Positions 1 to 7,386 of a DNA stretch of 9,551 nt are shown piece after piece. Numbering within the stretch: position 1 is the first letter of the stretch; every line of letters begins with the position of its first letter. The notes below the pieces were generated by a model. That model searched no databases and was not told the origin of the DNA. It saw only the letters and a program-made list of their open reading frames with translations. A program made the translations under genes and the position numbers. The stretch covers positions 1 to 9,551 of the forward strand of contig PUOB01000423.1 in assembly GCA_003551985.1 (NCBI GenBank), given 5' to 3'. The DNA comes from Desulfobacteraceae bacterium (GTDB lineage: Bacteria; Desulfobacterota; Desulfobacteria; Desulfobacterales; Desulfosalsimonadaceae).

Positions 1-884
1 ATTGGCTTTGCCGCCCGGGTGAAATAATTCATGATCAACCCGGTGATGCGGCCGTAAATGCTTTCCGTGAAGTCGCATTTTCCCACCGGGTCGTCGGCGT
101 GGGCGTCAAACCCCGCCGCCACCATGATCAGCTCCGGCTTGTAACCGGAAAGTACCGGCAGGAGCGTATGACCGTATAAAGAAACGATATCATCGTCATT
201 CATTTTCCGCGCCAGGGGAATATTCATCGTGCATCCCCGGCCTTCGCCCTCCCCGGTATCATCGGCAAATCCCGTATACGGGTAAAGCGACGTATCATGG
301 GTTGAATAATAATACAGGCGGCAATCATTGTAAAACAGGTCGTTGATGCCGTTGCCGTGATGAATGTCCCAGTCGACGACCAGAATGCGCGTAATGCCGT
401 AAGCGGTCATGGCATAGCGGGCGGCAATGGCGATATTGTTGAAGATGCAGAACCCTTCGGCCTTTGCGGCCTGGGCATGATGTCCGGGCGGGCGAACAAG
501 CGCGAAAAAGGCGTCGAGCGTGTTGTCCATGAGCCGGTCGATGCCCTGCAGACAGGCCCCCGCAGCAAGCCATGCCGCCATGTAGCTTTCCGCGCTCACC
601 TGGGTGTCCGGCGCCATGCTGCTGATATGCTGCGTTGCTGTCTGGAGTACGCGCCGGACGTGCCCCGGGGTATGAACGCTTTCCACCTGCTCCACCGTTG
701 CCGGTTCCGGACGAAGGATCTTGACGCGATCCCTGAATTCCCGGTCGATCATGCGGTAAATCGCCGCAAGTCTTCTCGGCTGCTCAGGATGGGCATGGCC
801 GGTTTTATGCGCAAGAAAGCGCTCATCCATGGCAACGCCGACGTGAAAAGTCCTTTTTTCGCAAGGCGGGTGGTTTTCAGACAT
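1..884 (-). CDS. Histone deacetylase / acetoin utilization family protein (partial, 3' end beyond window)
   Basis: The reading frame starts at ATG 884-882 on the minus strand and stays open for 294 codons to the left edge, so the C-terminus is missing. It has the arginase/deacetylase-fold signatures of the class II HDAC/AcuC/acetylpolyamine amidohydrolase family. These are RPPGHHA with the two charge-relay histidines (about residues 135-136), DWDIHHGNG carrying zinc ligands Asp173 and His175, and GFDAH with the third zinc ligand Asp260. These residues indicate a zinc-dependent amide hydrolase that removes acetyl groups from lysine or polyamine substrates; the actual substrate cannot be read from sequence. 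The family is usually 300-370 residues, so little is missing. It is transcribed divergently from the 1096 gene and shows no link to the CRISPR genes. The long plus-strand ORF lying over it is a shadow. Confidence 0.93.
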   Translation of the reverse strand, partial: MSENHPPCEKRTFHVGVAMDERFLAHKTGHAHPEQPRRLAAIYRMIDREFRDRVKILRPEPATVEQVESVHTPGHVRRVLQTATQHISSMAPDTQVSAESYMAAWLAAGACLQGIDRLMDNTLDAFFALVRPPGHHAQAAKAEGFCIFNNIAIAARYAMTAYGITRILVVDWDIHHGNGINDLFYNDCRLYYYSTHDTSLYPYTGFADDTGEGEGRGCTMNIPLARKMNDDDIVSLYGHTLLPVLSGYKPELIMVAAGFDAHADDPVGKCDFTESIYGRITGLIMNYFTRAAKP

Positions 885-1007
885 GCTTGTTTCCCGGGCG
901 TGGCGTTTTTAATCTTTCTTATTTTTACCAGAAAAGCGACCAACCGTCCAGATTTAAAAATCCATAGGCGCGGAAGACCGGCAGTCGATGACCGGGGGAA
1001 TTTCTTA

Positions 1008-1036
1008 TTGAGTTTAGTGCAAATACCGGGTAATAT
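1008..1036 (+). promoter_or_regulatory. Candidate sigma-70 promoter for the zinc-ribbon membrane protein gene
   Basis: TTGAGT at 1008-1013 and TAATAT at 1031-1036 are separated by exactly 17 bp. This would put a transcript start near 1043 and leave a leader of about 50 nt before ATG 1096. Each box matches the consensus at four of six positions, so this is a reasonable but unproven call. Confidence 0.35.
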
Positions 1037-1095
1037 CCAACCATACTATCCGGCTGACCATCCGACTGAAAACTAAAAAAACCAAGGATCGGCTT

Positions 1096-1647
1096 ATGAG
1101 ATGCCCCCGTTGCAGTCATACGATGACACGGACCTCCGCCCCGTCCTCCGATTCGCAAAACATCCCGCCGAAATTTTACTGCGACAATTGCGGATGGGGC
1201 AAAGAACGCCCGGATAACGACCATATCACCGATCAGGCGGATGCAGTATCATCTGCCGCTCGGTGGGGAAAGGTCATCGGTCTTTGGGTGGTATCGGCAG
1301 CCCTGGTGATAGTCCCCTATATGCTGCTGCTTAAAATCCCGTCGTTGTTTGGCGGCGCCGATCCGGCAATCTTTGATGCGGAAGCGGCAACCGCCCGGAT
1401 GGCGGATATGCTAAATCCCACATACTGGATCATCGCTTTTACCTATATCCTCATTTGCGCAACGTTCAATCCGCCGACGGTGGACTGGCAGAATATGGGG
1501 CTGTTCGGCACAACCATCAACAATCCATTTACTTATTCGGACAATATCAACCGGAAAAAATTTGTGATTCTGCTGCTGATGCTCCCCGGAACCATCGTGG
1601 TCCTGACCTTAAAAGCGACTTATCGGGTTATCCGTGATGCTGTATAG
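1096..1647 (+). CDS. Small zinc-ribbon membrane protein, uncharacterised
   Basis: This 183-residue protein starts with a four-cysteine zinc ribbon, Cys3-x2-Cys6 and Cys29-x2-Cys32. A charged linker follows, then hydrophobic stretches at about residues 60-80, 110-123 and 155-172 that read as membrane helices. The layout suggests an inner-membrane protein with a cytoplasmic N-terminal metal-binding knuckle. The loop around residues 125-152 is rich in Asn, Pro and Gly and looks conserved, but I do not recognise a named family. The start is supported by AAGGA at 1084-1088, about 7 nt before ATG 1096. It is transcribed away from the deacetylase gene. Its stop at 1645-1647 is followed within 4 bases by a decayed vapC fragment. 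Function is unknown. Confidence 0.75.
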   Translation: MRCPRCSHTMTRTSAPSSDSQNIPPKFYCDNCGWGKERPDNDHITDQADAVSSAARWGKVIGLWVVSAALVIVPYMLLLKIPSLFGGADPAIFDAEAATARMADMLNPTYWIIAFTYILICATFNPPTVDWQNMGLFGTTINNPFTYSDNINRKKFVILLLMLPGTIVVLTLKATYRVIRDAV

Positions 1648-1704
1648 CGGATCGATTGTACCGACTGCTTGCTTGCGTCATATTCTGCGAAAGACAAAGT
1701 CGTT
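1647..1704 (+). pseudogene. Decayed fragment of a vapC-like PIN toxin gene 3' end
   Basis: Bases 1670-1704 are identical over 35 bp to 8256-8290 in the vapC gene of this window. Ungapped similarity extends back to 1652 with six mismatches. In the matching frame it reads DCTDCLLASYSAKDKVV against DFADCLLASYSAKDKVV in the intact toxin, so the relic keeps the PIN motif around the third acidic residue. It has no start and no downstream homology after 1704. Bases 1647-1658 also match 8141-8152 of vapC over 12 bp, which suggests the relic carries an internal deletion. It is not expected to be expressed as a protein. Confidence 0.72.
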
Positions 1705-1770
1705 CATTATTCGCCGGCCCCGCTTGTTTTTTCATGCCGTTTATCCGCTGTCTTAATGTGAAGGAGGCTC

Positions 1771-2524
1771 ATGCCAGGAAGTATTGCTTATGAACGATTT
1801 GTCTGGTTCCACGAACAAATCAAGGCGGGTCGATATCCCAACGCACGGCACCTTGCCGATCATTTTGAAGTCTCCAGGCGCACTGCCAAACGTCATATCG
1901 AATTCATGAAGGATCGTCTTGGCGCTCCCTTAATTTACGTAGGCGAGCGCCGTGGATACGGATACGACGATGCATCCTTCGAGCTGCCCCTGATGCCGAT
2001 CACGCCCGAAGAAGCGCTGTCGGTGCTAATCGCCAGAACGCTGCTTTCCAAAACCGCCGGGGGCGTCATCAGCGATGCCATGCGCCGTTTCGGCTTTAAA
2101 CTTCTTGATCAGGCCGCCCGTTTCGGCTGGGCGCCGGAGCGGCTACTGGAAAATTCTTCCCGAAACGTTCACGCCCCTTCCCAAAGAAGAGTGGCAATCC
2201 TGTATCAAAGGCGCCTTCGGCATCTTCCAGGGCCGGGAACGGATTCTCGTCACGCTCCGTTTCAATCCTTTTCGCGCTCGGTGGATACGAAAACAGACCT
2301 GGCACCCCGAACAGTCCTTTCAAAACACCGAAGACGGCGGGGTCGAACTCCGCTTTCCGGTAGCCGATTTCCGCGAAGTCAAAATGATGATTCTCCAGTT
2401 CGGCGCCGACGTGAAAGTCGTCTCCCCGGCAGCCCTGCGCGCCGAAATCGCCGAAGAAATCCGCAAAATGACCCGGATATACCTGGCCGGAGGCGCCTCC
2501 GAGAAAAACATGCCGGATAAGTGA
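1771..2524 (+). pseudogene. WYL-domain transcriptional regulator, broken by an internal out-of-frame deletion
   Basis: A strong ribosome site (AAGGAGG at 1761-1767) precedes ATG 1771. The first frame encodes an N-terminal winged helix-turn-helix (about residues 10-60, including FEVSRRTAKRHIEFM) and a linker typical of WYL regulators, to about residue 127. Homology then jumps to the next frame at about 2140-2155. That frame encodes a WYL C-terminal extension (from LPETFTPLPKEEW through GAFGIFQGRERI and PVADFREVKMMILQFGADV) ending at TGA 2522-2524. The two parts total about 250 residues against roughly 320-330 for the family, and the WYL core strands are absent. So this is an internal deletion, not a simple frameshift. 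WYL regulators are often found beside cas operons, so it probably once controlled the genes downstream. The N-terminal DNA-binding part could still be translated, with a nonsense tail to 2520. Confidence 0.82.
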
Positions 2525-2602
2525 ATTTTAATATTTTTTTAAAGGGGGGGGACATGTTTTGACACCCTGAGGGGAGTAAAATGACATTGAATAAAAATTT
2601 TC

Positions 2603-2776
2603 ATGAACTATCTCCCCAAACTCGGCTATTTGCCCCGTTCGGATAAAAAACACATCAGCCGGTTGCCGGCGCAAGGGGTGGGGCTAACCTGCTGGGTGGT
2701 CGAATCCAATCCATTGGAATCGACTTGGCGGATGGTGAAGGTGGAGGTTTTGTTACTGAATCACCATGAAAGTTAG
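2603..2776 (+). CDS. Small hypothetical ORF of 57 residues upstream of the cas3 remnant
   Basis: ATG 2603 opens a 57-codon frame ending at TAG 2774-2776, 11 nt before the next start at 2788. That spacing fits an operon. The product is basic in its first half (around RSDKKHISR) and hydrophobic near the end; I recognise no family. No convincing ribosome site precedes ATG 2603. A better one (GGGGAG at 2571-2576) precedes a 21-codon ORF at 2581-2646, which overlaps it in another frame and could couple translation. It may be a genuine small gene, the remains of a larger one lost in the rearrangements around this locus, or a chance frame. Confidence 0.28.
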   Translation: MNYLPKLGYLPRSDKKHISRLPAQGVGLTCWVVESNPLESTWRMVKVEVLLLNHHES

Positions 2777-2787
2777 AGGGAACCAGC

Positions 2788-4029
2788 ATGACTTTTTATG
2801 AAAAATTTGAAAAATTGACCGGAAAGCATCCATTTCCATGGCAGGAAGCGCTGTACGCACGATTTTTGGGTGACGACATTCCCGATGTTTGCCATATCCC
2901 TACAGGCTTGGGAAAGACCAGCGTTATAGCGATCTGGTTGATCGCACTATCCCAGGGCGGTTGTATGCCGCGCCGGTTGGTCTATGTCGTCAATCGTCGT
3001 ACCGTAGTGGATCAGACAACAAACGAGGTTGTCCGGCTTCGGCAGAATGCTCATAAAATCGGTATTCACAATCTTGCCATCAGCACGTTGCGCGGACAGT
3101 TCGCCGACAATCAGGAATGGTCTTCCGATCCATCCCGACCCGCAATAATTTGCGGCACTGTGGAAAGGATTAAAGAATCAAGTTTTATGCCGGTAAACGC
3201 CCTTTCAGATTTTCAGCTGACTGGTTACGCGCGTGCAAACGATACTGAAAAACGGCCTTTCGCTGTTTTCGAACTTCGGCACGACGACGGTTCTTTTAAT
3301 CCTTATCCACAGAGACAACTGGTGCATATCTCCGGCATGGTCCGGCATTTGGCAAAGGAGCTGATGTTGCAGTCGCCACCTTCTGGTGTCGAACCGGACT
3401 GGGTCGAGCGGTATGTGGCAGGACATCGGAAAGAAGGTGATCCTCGGCATCGCCAGTTTTCCTACTTGCCGCTGCCATCCATCGGGCATCAGCATGCCGA
3501 CCAACTCGTACGCCGGGTGATGATCTGCGCGCCGCCCGGCGAAAATTCCTGGTTGGAGCACTTGGCCAAAAGGATTGCAGGTCACCGCCTGAAGCCGGAG
3601 CGCAGGGATGCGTTCGGCAAGAATGGCCCACCTACACTGGTACACATTCAAAGCGACAATATGGTCAGGAGCTATACAAGGGCAACTAATAAGTGGGCAA
3701 GCGTAACGCCGGTTATTCTGCCCGGCCATGATGATCGAAAGCCGGCCAAAACTCGTCGCCTTATAGGATCCGCTCTTGCACAATCCGGAATAAGGCAACA
3801 TTGTGAGTTTGAGTGGAGCCCGTTCTCTCATTTTCGCAAGTCCCTATCCGCGCATAAGTATGACAAAGACAAACAGCCGACCGGTTATATTCGCCCGGAT
3901 CATTTGATGACCCTTACTGCAGTTCACCTGAAGCTACGATTTAAAAATGAACTTAATTTTCCAGGGCCATTGTCCATTGGTGCCGGGCGTCACTGTGGAT
4001 TGGGCATTTTTGCCGGTGTTGCCGCCTAA
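2788..4029 (+). CDS. Chimeric ORF: Cas3 helicase N-terminus fused in frame to Csb2 C-terminus (type I-G remnant)
   Basis: Residues 1-126 match the start of a type I-G/I-U Cas3 helicase: a helical N-terminus with FPWQEALYARF, Walker A PTGLGKTS (residues 38-45), the strand YVVNRRTVVDQT, and the family segment ending AIICGTV. The DEAH box, all later helicase motifs and the HD nuclease domain are missing. From about residue 127 (base 3165) the protein matches the middle and C-terminus of Csb2, the GSU0054-family Cas5/Cas6-like subunit of the type I-G Cascade. Key stretches are FAVFELR, PYPQRQLVHISGMVRH, FSYLPLPSIGHQHAD, TPVILPGHDD and the glycine-rich GPLSIGAGRHCGLG near the C-terminus. Expected Csb2 length is about 450-500 residues, so its N-terminal part is gone. 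One large deletion, in frame, would explain this. ATG 2788 has GAGGG about 8 nt upstream. Interference function is not expected. A residual crRNA-binding or ATP-binding role cannot be excluded. Confidence 0.85.
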   Translation: MTFYEKFEKLTGKHPFPWQEALYARFLGDDIPDVCHIPTGLGKTSVIAIWLIALSQGGCMPRRLVYVVNRRTVVDQTTNEVVRLRQNAHKIGIHNLAISTLRGQFADNQEWSSDPSRPAIICGTVERIKESSFMPVNALSDFQLTGYARANDTEKRPFAVFELRHDDGSFNPYPQRQLVHISGMVRHLAKELMLQSPPSGVEPDWVERYVAGHRKEGDPRHRQFSYLPLPSIGHQHADQLVRRVMICAPPGENSWLEHLAKRIAGHRLKPERRDAFGKNGPPTLVHIQSDNMVRSYTRATNKWASVTPVILPGHDDRKPAKTRRLIGSALAQSGIRQHCEFEWSPFSHFRKSLSAHKYDKDKQPTGYIRPDHLMTLTAVHLKLRFKNELNFPGPLSIGAGRHCGLGIFAGVAA

Positions 4030-4043
4030 TGGGCGGCCTTTTT
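4021..4043 (+). terminator. Rho-independent terminator overlapping the chimera's stop codon
   Basis: GCCGCC (4021-4026) pairs perfectly with GGCGGC (4032-4037) around a 5-base loop, and C plus five T follow. The stop codon TAA 4027-4029 lies in the loop. This would separate the cas3::csb2 unit from fic and the adaptation genes. The short stem makes it moderate in strength. Confidence 0.55.
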
Positions 4044-4089
4044 CCAAGTACTGGTTCGACGGACACGGATTGAATGCTTTCAAGACTGA

Positions 4090-4146
4090 ATAGGCTAACG
4101 ATAAAGTAATCGGCTAATAATAGGCTAATAAATAAAACAATATACT
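4090..4146 (+). promoter_or_regulatory. AT-rich fic upstream region with three GGCTAA repeats and a TATACT box
   Basis: GGCTAA occurs at 4093-4098, 4112-4117 and 4123-4128; the first and third are within the longer repeat ATAGGCTAA. The stretch is far richer in A and T than the flanking genes. A -10-like TATACT lies at 4141-4146, only 3 nt before ATG 4150, and no Shine-Dalgarno is visible. This would fit a nearly leaderless fic mRNA. The repeats are spaced 19 and 11 nt apart and could be operator half-sites, perhaps for the winged helix at the Fic protein's own C-terminus. That last point is speculation. Confidence 0.35.
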
Positions 4147-4149
4147 GAT

Positions 4150-5214
4150 ATGATTAATTTAACAATAAACAGAATCGAGTCTATTTCCATTTCTCCATCA
4201 ACCGCCTGGCTGCTGGGTGAATGCATGCGGGCGCGCGGGATGGAGGAAATGTGGATGCGGCAGAAGCCAGAAGTGCTGGAGTCTTTGCGGGAGCAGGCGA
4301 TGATTCAGAGTGCGGAATCCTCAAACCGTATCGAGGGGGTGACGGTCGCCGCTGAACGGCTCCGGCCCGTGGTACTCGGCAAGACGAGGCCAATGGACCG
4401 GCCGGAGGAAGAATTGTACGGTTATCGGAAGGCTCTAGACTGGATTTTCTCCAGAAAACGTCCGGTTGCGTTATCGGCCGATGTCATCCGTAAACTCCAC
4501 GCGCTCGCTCAGGGCGGGATGATCGGTGACGCCGGTCAATTTAAGTCCCGCAACAATGAAATCATCGAAATCCTTCCCAATGGCGAAAGGCGGGTTAGAT
4601 TCGTTCCTACCCCGGCGGAGGAGACGCTGCCGGCTGTTGAAACTATGTGTGAAGCCTATGTAAGTATCCGGGAAAAAGAACGGATTCCCGTCCTGCCGCT
4701 GATCGCGACGTGTATTTTCGACCTGCTTTGTATTCATCCTTTCCGGGATGGAAATGGCCGGGTTTCCAGGCTTCTCACAACCTTCCTTCTCATGCAGGAA
4801 GGGTTTCAGGTAAGCCGGTTTATCAGCCTGGAAAGACTGGTGGAGGATCGGCGGGACGAGTATTACGATGTGCTGGGCTACTGCTCAACGGGCTGGCACG
4901 ACGGGCAAAATGAAGTCGATAAATGGTGGAACTTCTTTTTATCCGTTTTGCGGCGGGCTTACATGGATTTTGCCCGCAACGTCGAAAAAACTTCAAGACG
5001 ATCCTATAAAAGCGACCGGGTGCGGCAGGCCGTTAACGACCAGGTCGGGCCTTTTACACTTGCCGATATCCTGGCAGCAGTCCCCGAGGCAAGCCCGCAA
5101 CTTGCGAAAACGGTGCTTCGCTCCATGAAACAGGAGGGGGCTATAAATTTGAAGGGCCGGGGTCGGGGCGCGGTCTGGGAATCGAGCGGAAAGAGCGCAT
5201 CAATAAAGGAATGA
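4150..5214 (+). CDS. fic: Fic-domain protein (probable AMPylase, class II) with C-terminal winged helix
   Basis: The 354-residue protein carries the canonical Fic motif HPFRDGNGRVSR (residues 196-207). Its catalytic His196 and phosphate-binding Asp200/Asn202/Arg204 are intact, so nucleotidyl transfer, usually AMP from ATP to a target hydroxyl, is expected. The N-terminal SNRIEG (residues 58-63) fits the [S/T]xxxE[G/N] inhibitory helix of class II Fic proteins, so the enzyme is likely self-inhibited through Glu62. Residues about 283-345 look like a winged helix, suggesting DNA binding or autoregulation. The target is unknown. The gene sits between the Csb2 remnant and cas4-cas1, where the standard type I-G operon has none. 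It has its own AT-rich upstream region and ends 7 nt before cas4-cas1, so it probably drives or shares their transcript. No clear ribosome site precedes ATG 4150. Confidence 0.9.
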   Translation: MINLTINRIESISISPSTAWLLGECMRARGMEEMWMRQKPEVLESLREQAMIQSAESSNRIEGVTVAAERLRPVVLGKTRPMDRPEEELYGYRKALDWIFSRKRPVALSADVIRKLHALAQGGMIGDAGQFKSRNNEIIEILPNGERRVRFVPTPAEETLPAVETMCEAYVSIREKERIPVLPLIATCIFDLLCIHPFRDGNGRVSRLLTTFLLMQEGFQVSRFISLERLVEDRRDEYYDVLGYCSTGWHDGQNEVDKWWNFFLSVLRRAYMDFARNVEKTSRRSYKSDRVRQAVNDQVGPFTLADILAAVPEASPQLAKTVLRSMKQEGAINLKGRGRGAVWESSGKSASIKE

Positions 5215-5221
5215 CGGAAAA

Positions 5222-6886
5222 ATGGATCAGGAAAGATCACATTTTGGTCGGGAATCGCCGCAGGATCTTATTCCCGCCCGTATGCTCAATGAGTATGTAT
5301 ATTGTCCCCGCCTGGCGTATATGATGTGGGTGCAGGGGGAATTTGCTCATAGTGCCGATACCGTGGAAGGCTCGATCCGGCATCAGCGGGTGGATAAAAG
5401 ATCCGGCAATTTGCCGAATGCAGATGCGGATGTGGAGAAAATCCATGCCCGATCGGTCGCTTTGTCTTCTATCCGGCTGGGAATTACCGCAAAAATAGAC
5501 TTGGTTGAAGGCAGTGACGACGGCGTGTTTCCGGTGGATTACAAAAAGGGAAAGAGGCCACATGTTGCGGCGGGGGCATATGATCCGGAACGGGTCCAGG
5601 TTTGTGTCCAGGGATTGCTGCTCCGGGAACATGGATATAAATCCGACTTTGGGTTTTTATACTTCATCGATGATCTTATTGCTTTGTCTCTTGCATCTGC
5701 GTTTGAAATGAGGGAAATGGCGAAAACGGATCGTCCGCCAGGTCCTCTTGAAGACAGTCCCAAATGCGCGAGATGCTCACTTCTTGGCATTTGTCTTCCT
5801 GATGAAGTGCGATTCCTTAATCATTTGACCGACCGCCCGCGACCGGTTTTCCCGTCGTCCGAAACCGGATTTCCGCTATATGTTCAGTCTCCCCGGGCGT
5901 ATCTTCGCAAGGACGGCGATGTCATTATTATCGAAGAGAAAAAAGTAAAAATCGCGGAAGCCCGCATCGGTGAAATCAGCCAACTTGTGGTATTCGGCAG
6001 TACCGCCGTCACGACGCCGTTGCTTCACGAATGTTTTCGGAGGCACATCCCGGTGACATATTTGAGTTATGGCGGCTGGTTTTTGGGGCATACTGTCGGG
6101 ACGGGGCACAAAAATGTTGAAACCCGTACCAACCAGTATCGCGCCAGTTTTGATGCAAAACTATGTCTGCGGCTGGCACGGGGATGGGTGGCAGCAAAAA
6201 TCGCCAATTGTCGGACCTTGTTGCGGCGGAACTGGAAAAACACAGAAGGCATTGAAGATCATTTCCGGAGCCTTTCCCGCCAATTCCGCCATGATCTTCA
6301 ACAGGCGGCCAAGGCAGGGGAGATAGAAGTCCTGCTGGGTGTTGAAGGAAACGCCGCCAGACGGTATTTCCAGCATTTCGAACATATGCTGATTCGGGCC
6401 GGCGCGGGCGCCAATGGGTTCCAATTCGACAATCGTAATCGTCGGCCCCCAAAAGATCCCGTCAATGCCATGCTGTCCTTTGCCTATGCCATGCTGACGC
6501 GGGAATGGACCGTCGCGCTGTCGGCGGTCGGTCTGGATCCATATCGCGGGTTTTATCATCAAATGCGGTTCGGCCGTCCGGCCCTTGCTCTGGACATGAT
6601 GGAGTCATTTCGGCCATTGCTGGCGGACTCCGTTGTAATCACCGCCATCAACAACCGGGAGGTTACCGGCACGGATTTTATTCAAAACGCGGGCGGGTGC
6701 AATTTGACGACTTCTGGCCGGAAGCGGTTTATCGCAACATTTGAGCGCCGGATGTCCCAGGAAATCACCCATCCGATATTTCAATACCGGATCAGTTACC
6801 GCAGGCTTCTGGAGGTTCAGTCCAGATTGTTATGCCGGTTTTTATCCGGGGAAATTCCCAGATACCCCAATTTCATTACCCGTTGA
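5222..6886 (+). CDS. cas4-cas1: Cas4-Cas1 fusion protein, type I-G CRISPR adaptation
   Basis: The first ~200 residues are Cas4, a RecB-like iron-sulfur nuclease that trims prespacers and checks PAMs. It has Cys28 (YVYCPRLAY), His54, Asp93 ([10 protein letters not shown]), the DYKKG motif (Asp106, Lys108) and the C-terminal cysteines 182, 185 and 191, making the four-Cys cluster. From about residue 215 it is Cas1, the spacer integrase. The catalytic triad is present: Glu375 ([11 protein letters not shown]), His446 ([10 protein letters not shown]) and Asp458 ([11 protein letters not shown]). The full 554 residues match the size expected for the GSU0057-type fusion that marks type I-G systems, and no lesion is visible. 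ATG 5222 lies 7 nt after the fic stop, with AAAGGA 11 nt upstream. The 3' end overlaps cas2 by one base. The gene therefore looks functional while the effector genes are lost. Confidence 0.95.
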   Translation: MDQERSHFGRESPQDLIPARMLNEYVYCPRLAYMMWVQGEFAHSADTVEGSIRHQRVDKRSGNLPNADADVEKIHARSVALSSIRLGITAKIDLVEGSDDGVFPVDYKKGKRPHVAAGAYDPERVQVCVQGLLLREHGYKSDFGFLYFIDDLIALSLASAFEMREMAKTDRPPGPLEDSPKCARCSLLGICLPDEVRFLNHLTDRPRPVFPSSETGFPLYVQSPRAYLRKDGDVIIIEEKKVKIAEARIGEISQLVVFGSTAVTTPLLHECFRRHIPVTYLSYGGWFLGHTVGTGHKNVETRTNQYRASFDAKLCLRLARGWVAAKIANCRTLLRRNWKNTEGIEDHFRSLSRQFRHDLQQAAKAGEIEVLLGVEGNAARRYFQHFEHMLIRAGAGANGFQFDNRNRRPPKDPVNAMLSFAYAMLTREWTVALSAVGLDPYRGFYHQMRFGRPALALDMMESFRPLLADSVVITAINNREVTGTDFIQNAGGCNLTTSGRKRFIATFERRMSQEITHPIFQYRISYRRLLEVQSRLLCRFLSGEIPRYPNFITR

Positions 6887-7179
6887 TGATGAGTGAACAT
6901 TTTTACATAGTTGCATACGACATAAGCAATAGCAAACGATGGCGCAAGGTTTATAAAACCATGAAGGGATATGGGGCATGGCTGCAGCTTTCGGTTTTTC
7001 AATGTCGCCTGGATAAAATTAAATATTTAAGGATGGAGTCGCAGCTAAAAGAAATTGTCAATCACGATGAAGATCATGTTATCATCGTCGATATCGGGCC
7101 TGCTCAGAGTATTAAACCGCGCGTGCGAAGCATTGGAAAAGCATTCGAACCCGTTAGATGCCAACCGATAATTGTATAA
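6886..7179 (+). CDS. cas2: Cas2, CRISPR adaptation protein
   Basis: This 97-residue protein is the structural partner of Cas1 in the integration complex. It begins with the ferredoxin-like strand [16 protein letters not shown] holding the conserved Asp12, followed by [14 protein letters not shown] and the strand HVIIVDIG, and has normal length for Cas2. The start is ATG 6886, whose A is the last base of the cas4-cas1 stop (TGATG), a layout typical of translational coupling. A second ATG follows at 6889. The upstream in-frame ATG at 6832 lies inside cas4-cas1 and adds 18 residues not expected in Cas2. The leader and CRISPR-repeat-like units follow within about 200 nt, the usual place for a type I-G array. 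Confidence 0.95.
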   Translation: MMSEHFYIVAYDISNSKRWRKVYKTMKGYGAWLQLSVFQCRLDKIKYLRMESQLKEIVNHDEDHVIIVDIGPAQSIKPRVRSIGKAFEPVRCQPIIV

Positions 7180-7386
7180 ATTTTTTTGCCGATTTGAAAC
7201 GAGAGGTGTTGATGCGATCAATTGCCCAGTACCTCTCGAAAACAAATATGGTCTTTGAAAATTTGATGATAAGAGAAAGGGTTTTAGGGTGAGCAATTAC
7301 CATATTGCAAAAAAGGGTGTTTGTAATGTAGACTTCTCGCAAATGCCGTCCAAGATGCTTTGCCATGGCGGATCATCGAGATGGCT
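7180..7386 (+). promoter_or_regulatory. Putative CRISPR leader between cas2 and the first repeat-like unit
   Basis: These 207 bp contain no credible gene, are richer in A and T than the cas genes, and lie where a type I-G leader is expected. They hold an inverted repeat, CGAGAGGT at 7200-7207 with ACCTCTCG at 7231-7238. The leader role is inferred from position only. Confidence 0.4.
7200..7238. repeat. Inverted repeat with 8-bp perfect arms
   Basis: CGAGAGGT (7200-7207) and ACCTCTCG (7231-7238) are perfect complements, with a possible G-T pair extending inward. The spacer of about 23 bp is long for a terminator and no T-run follows, so a leader structure or protein site is likelier than termination. 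Confidence 0.5.

Noticed and set aside
357..1076. Plus-strand ORF of 239 codons
   Set aside because: It lies over the deacetylase gene, whose catalytic motifs read clearly on the minus strand. The plus-strand product has no recognisable features and runs into the intergenic region.
2559..2582. TTGACA (2559-2564) with TAAAAT (2577-2582) as a cas promoter
   Set aside because: The boxes are good matches but only 12 bp apart, too close for a sigma-70 promoter; no well-placed -10 was found 16-18 bp away.
2705..2718. TCCAAT-CC-ATTGGA inverted repeat as an operator
   Set aside because: The arms are only 6 bp, the site lies within the small ORF, and no promoter is near; chance occurrence is likely.
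3205..3831. Minus-strand ORF of 208 codons
   Set aside because: It is antisense to the Csb2 part of the chimera, which has strong family motifs; the antisense product has none.
6832..6885. Upstream ATG for cas2 at 6832
   Set aside because: It adds 18 residues not seen in Cas2 proteins and lies within cas4-cas1. The TGATG overlap at 6884-6888 gives the normal Cas2 start.
7191..7200. GATTTGAAAC as the end of another CRISPR repeat
   Set aside because: Only the last ten bases resemble a repeat end. The preceding sequence has no palindrome or GTTT start and does not match R1 or R2.
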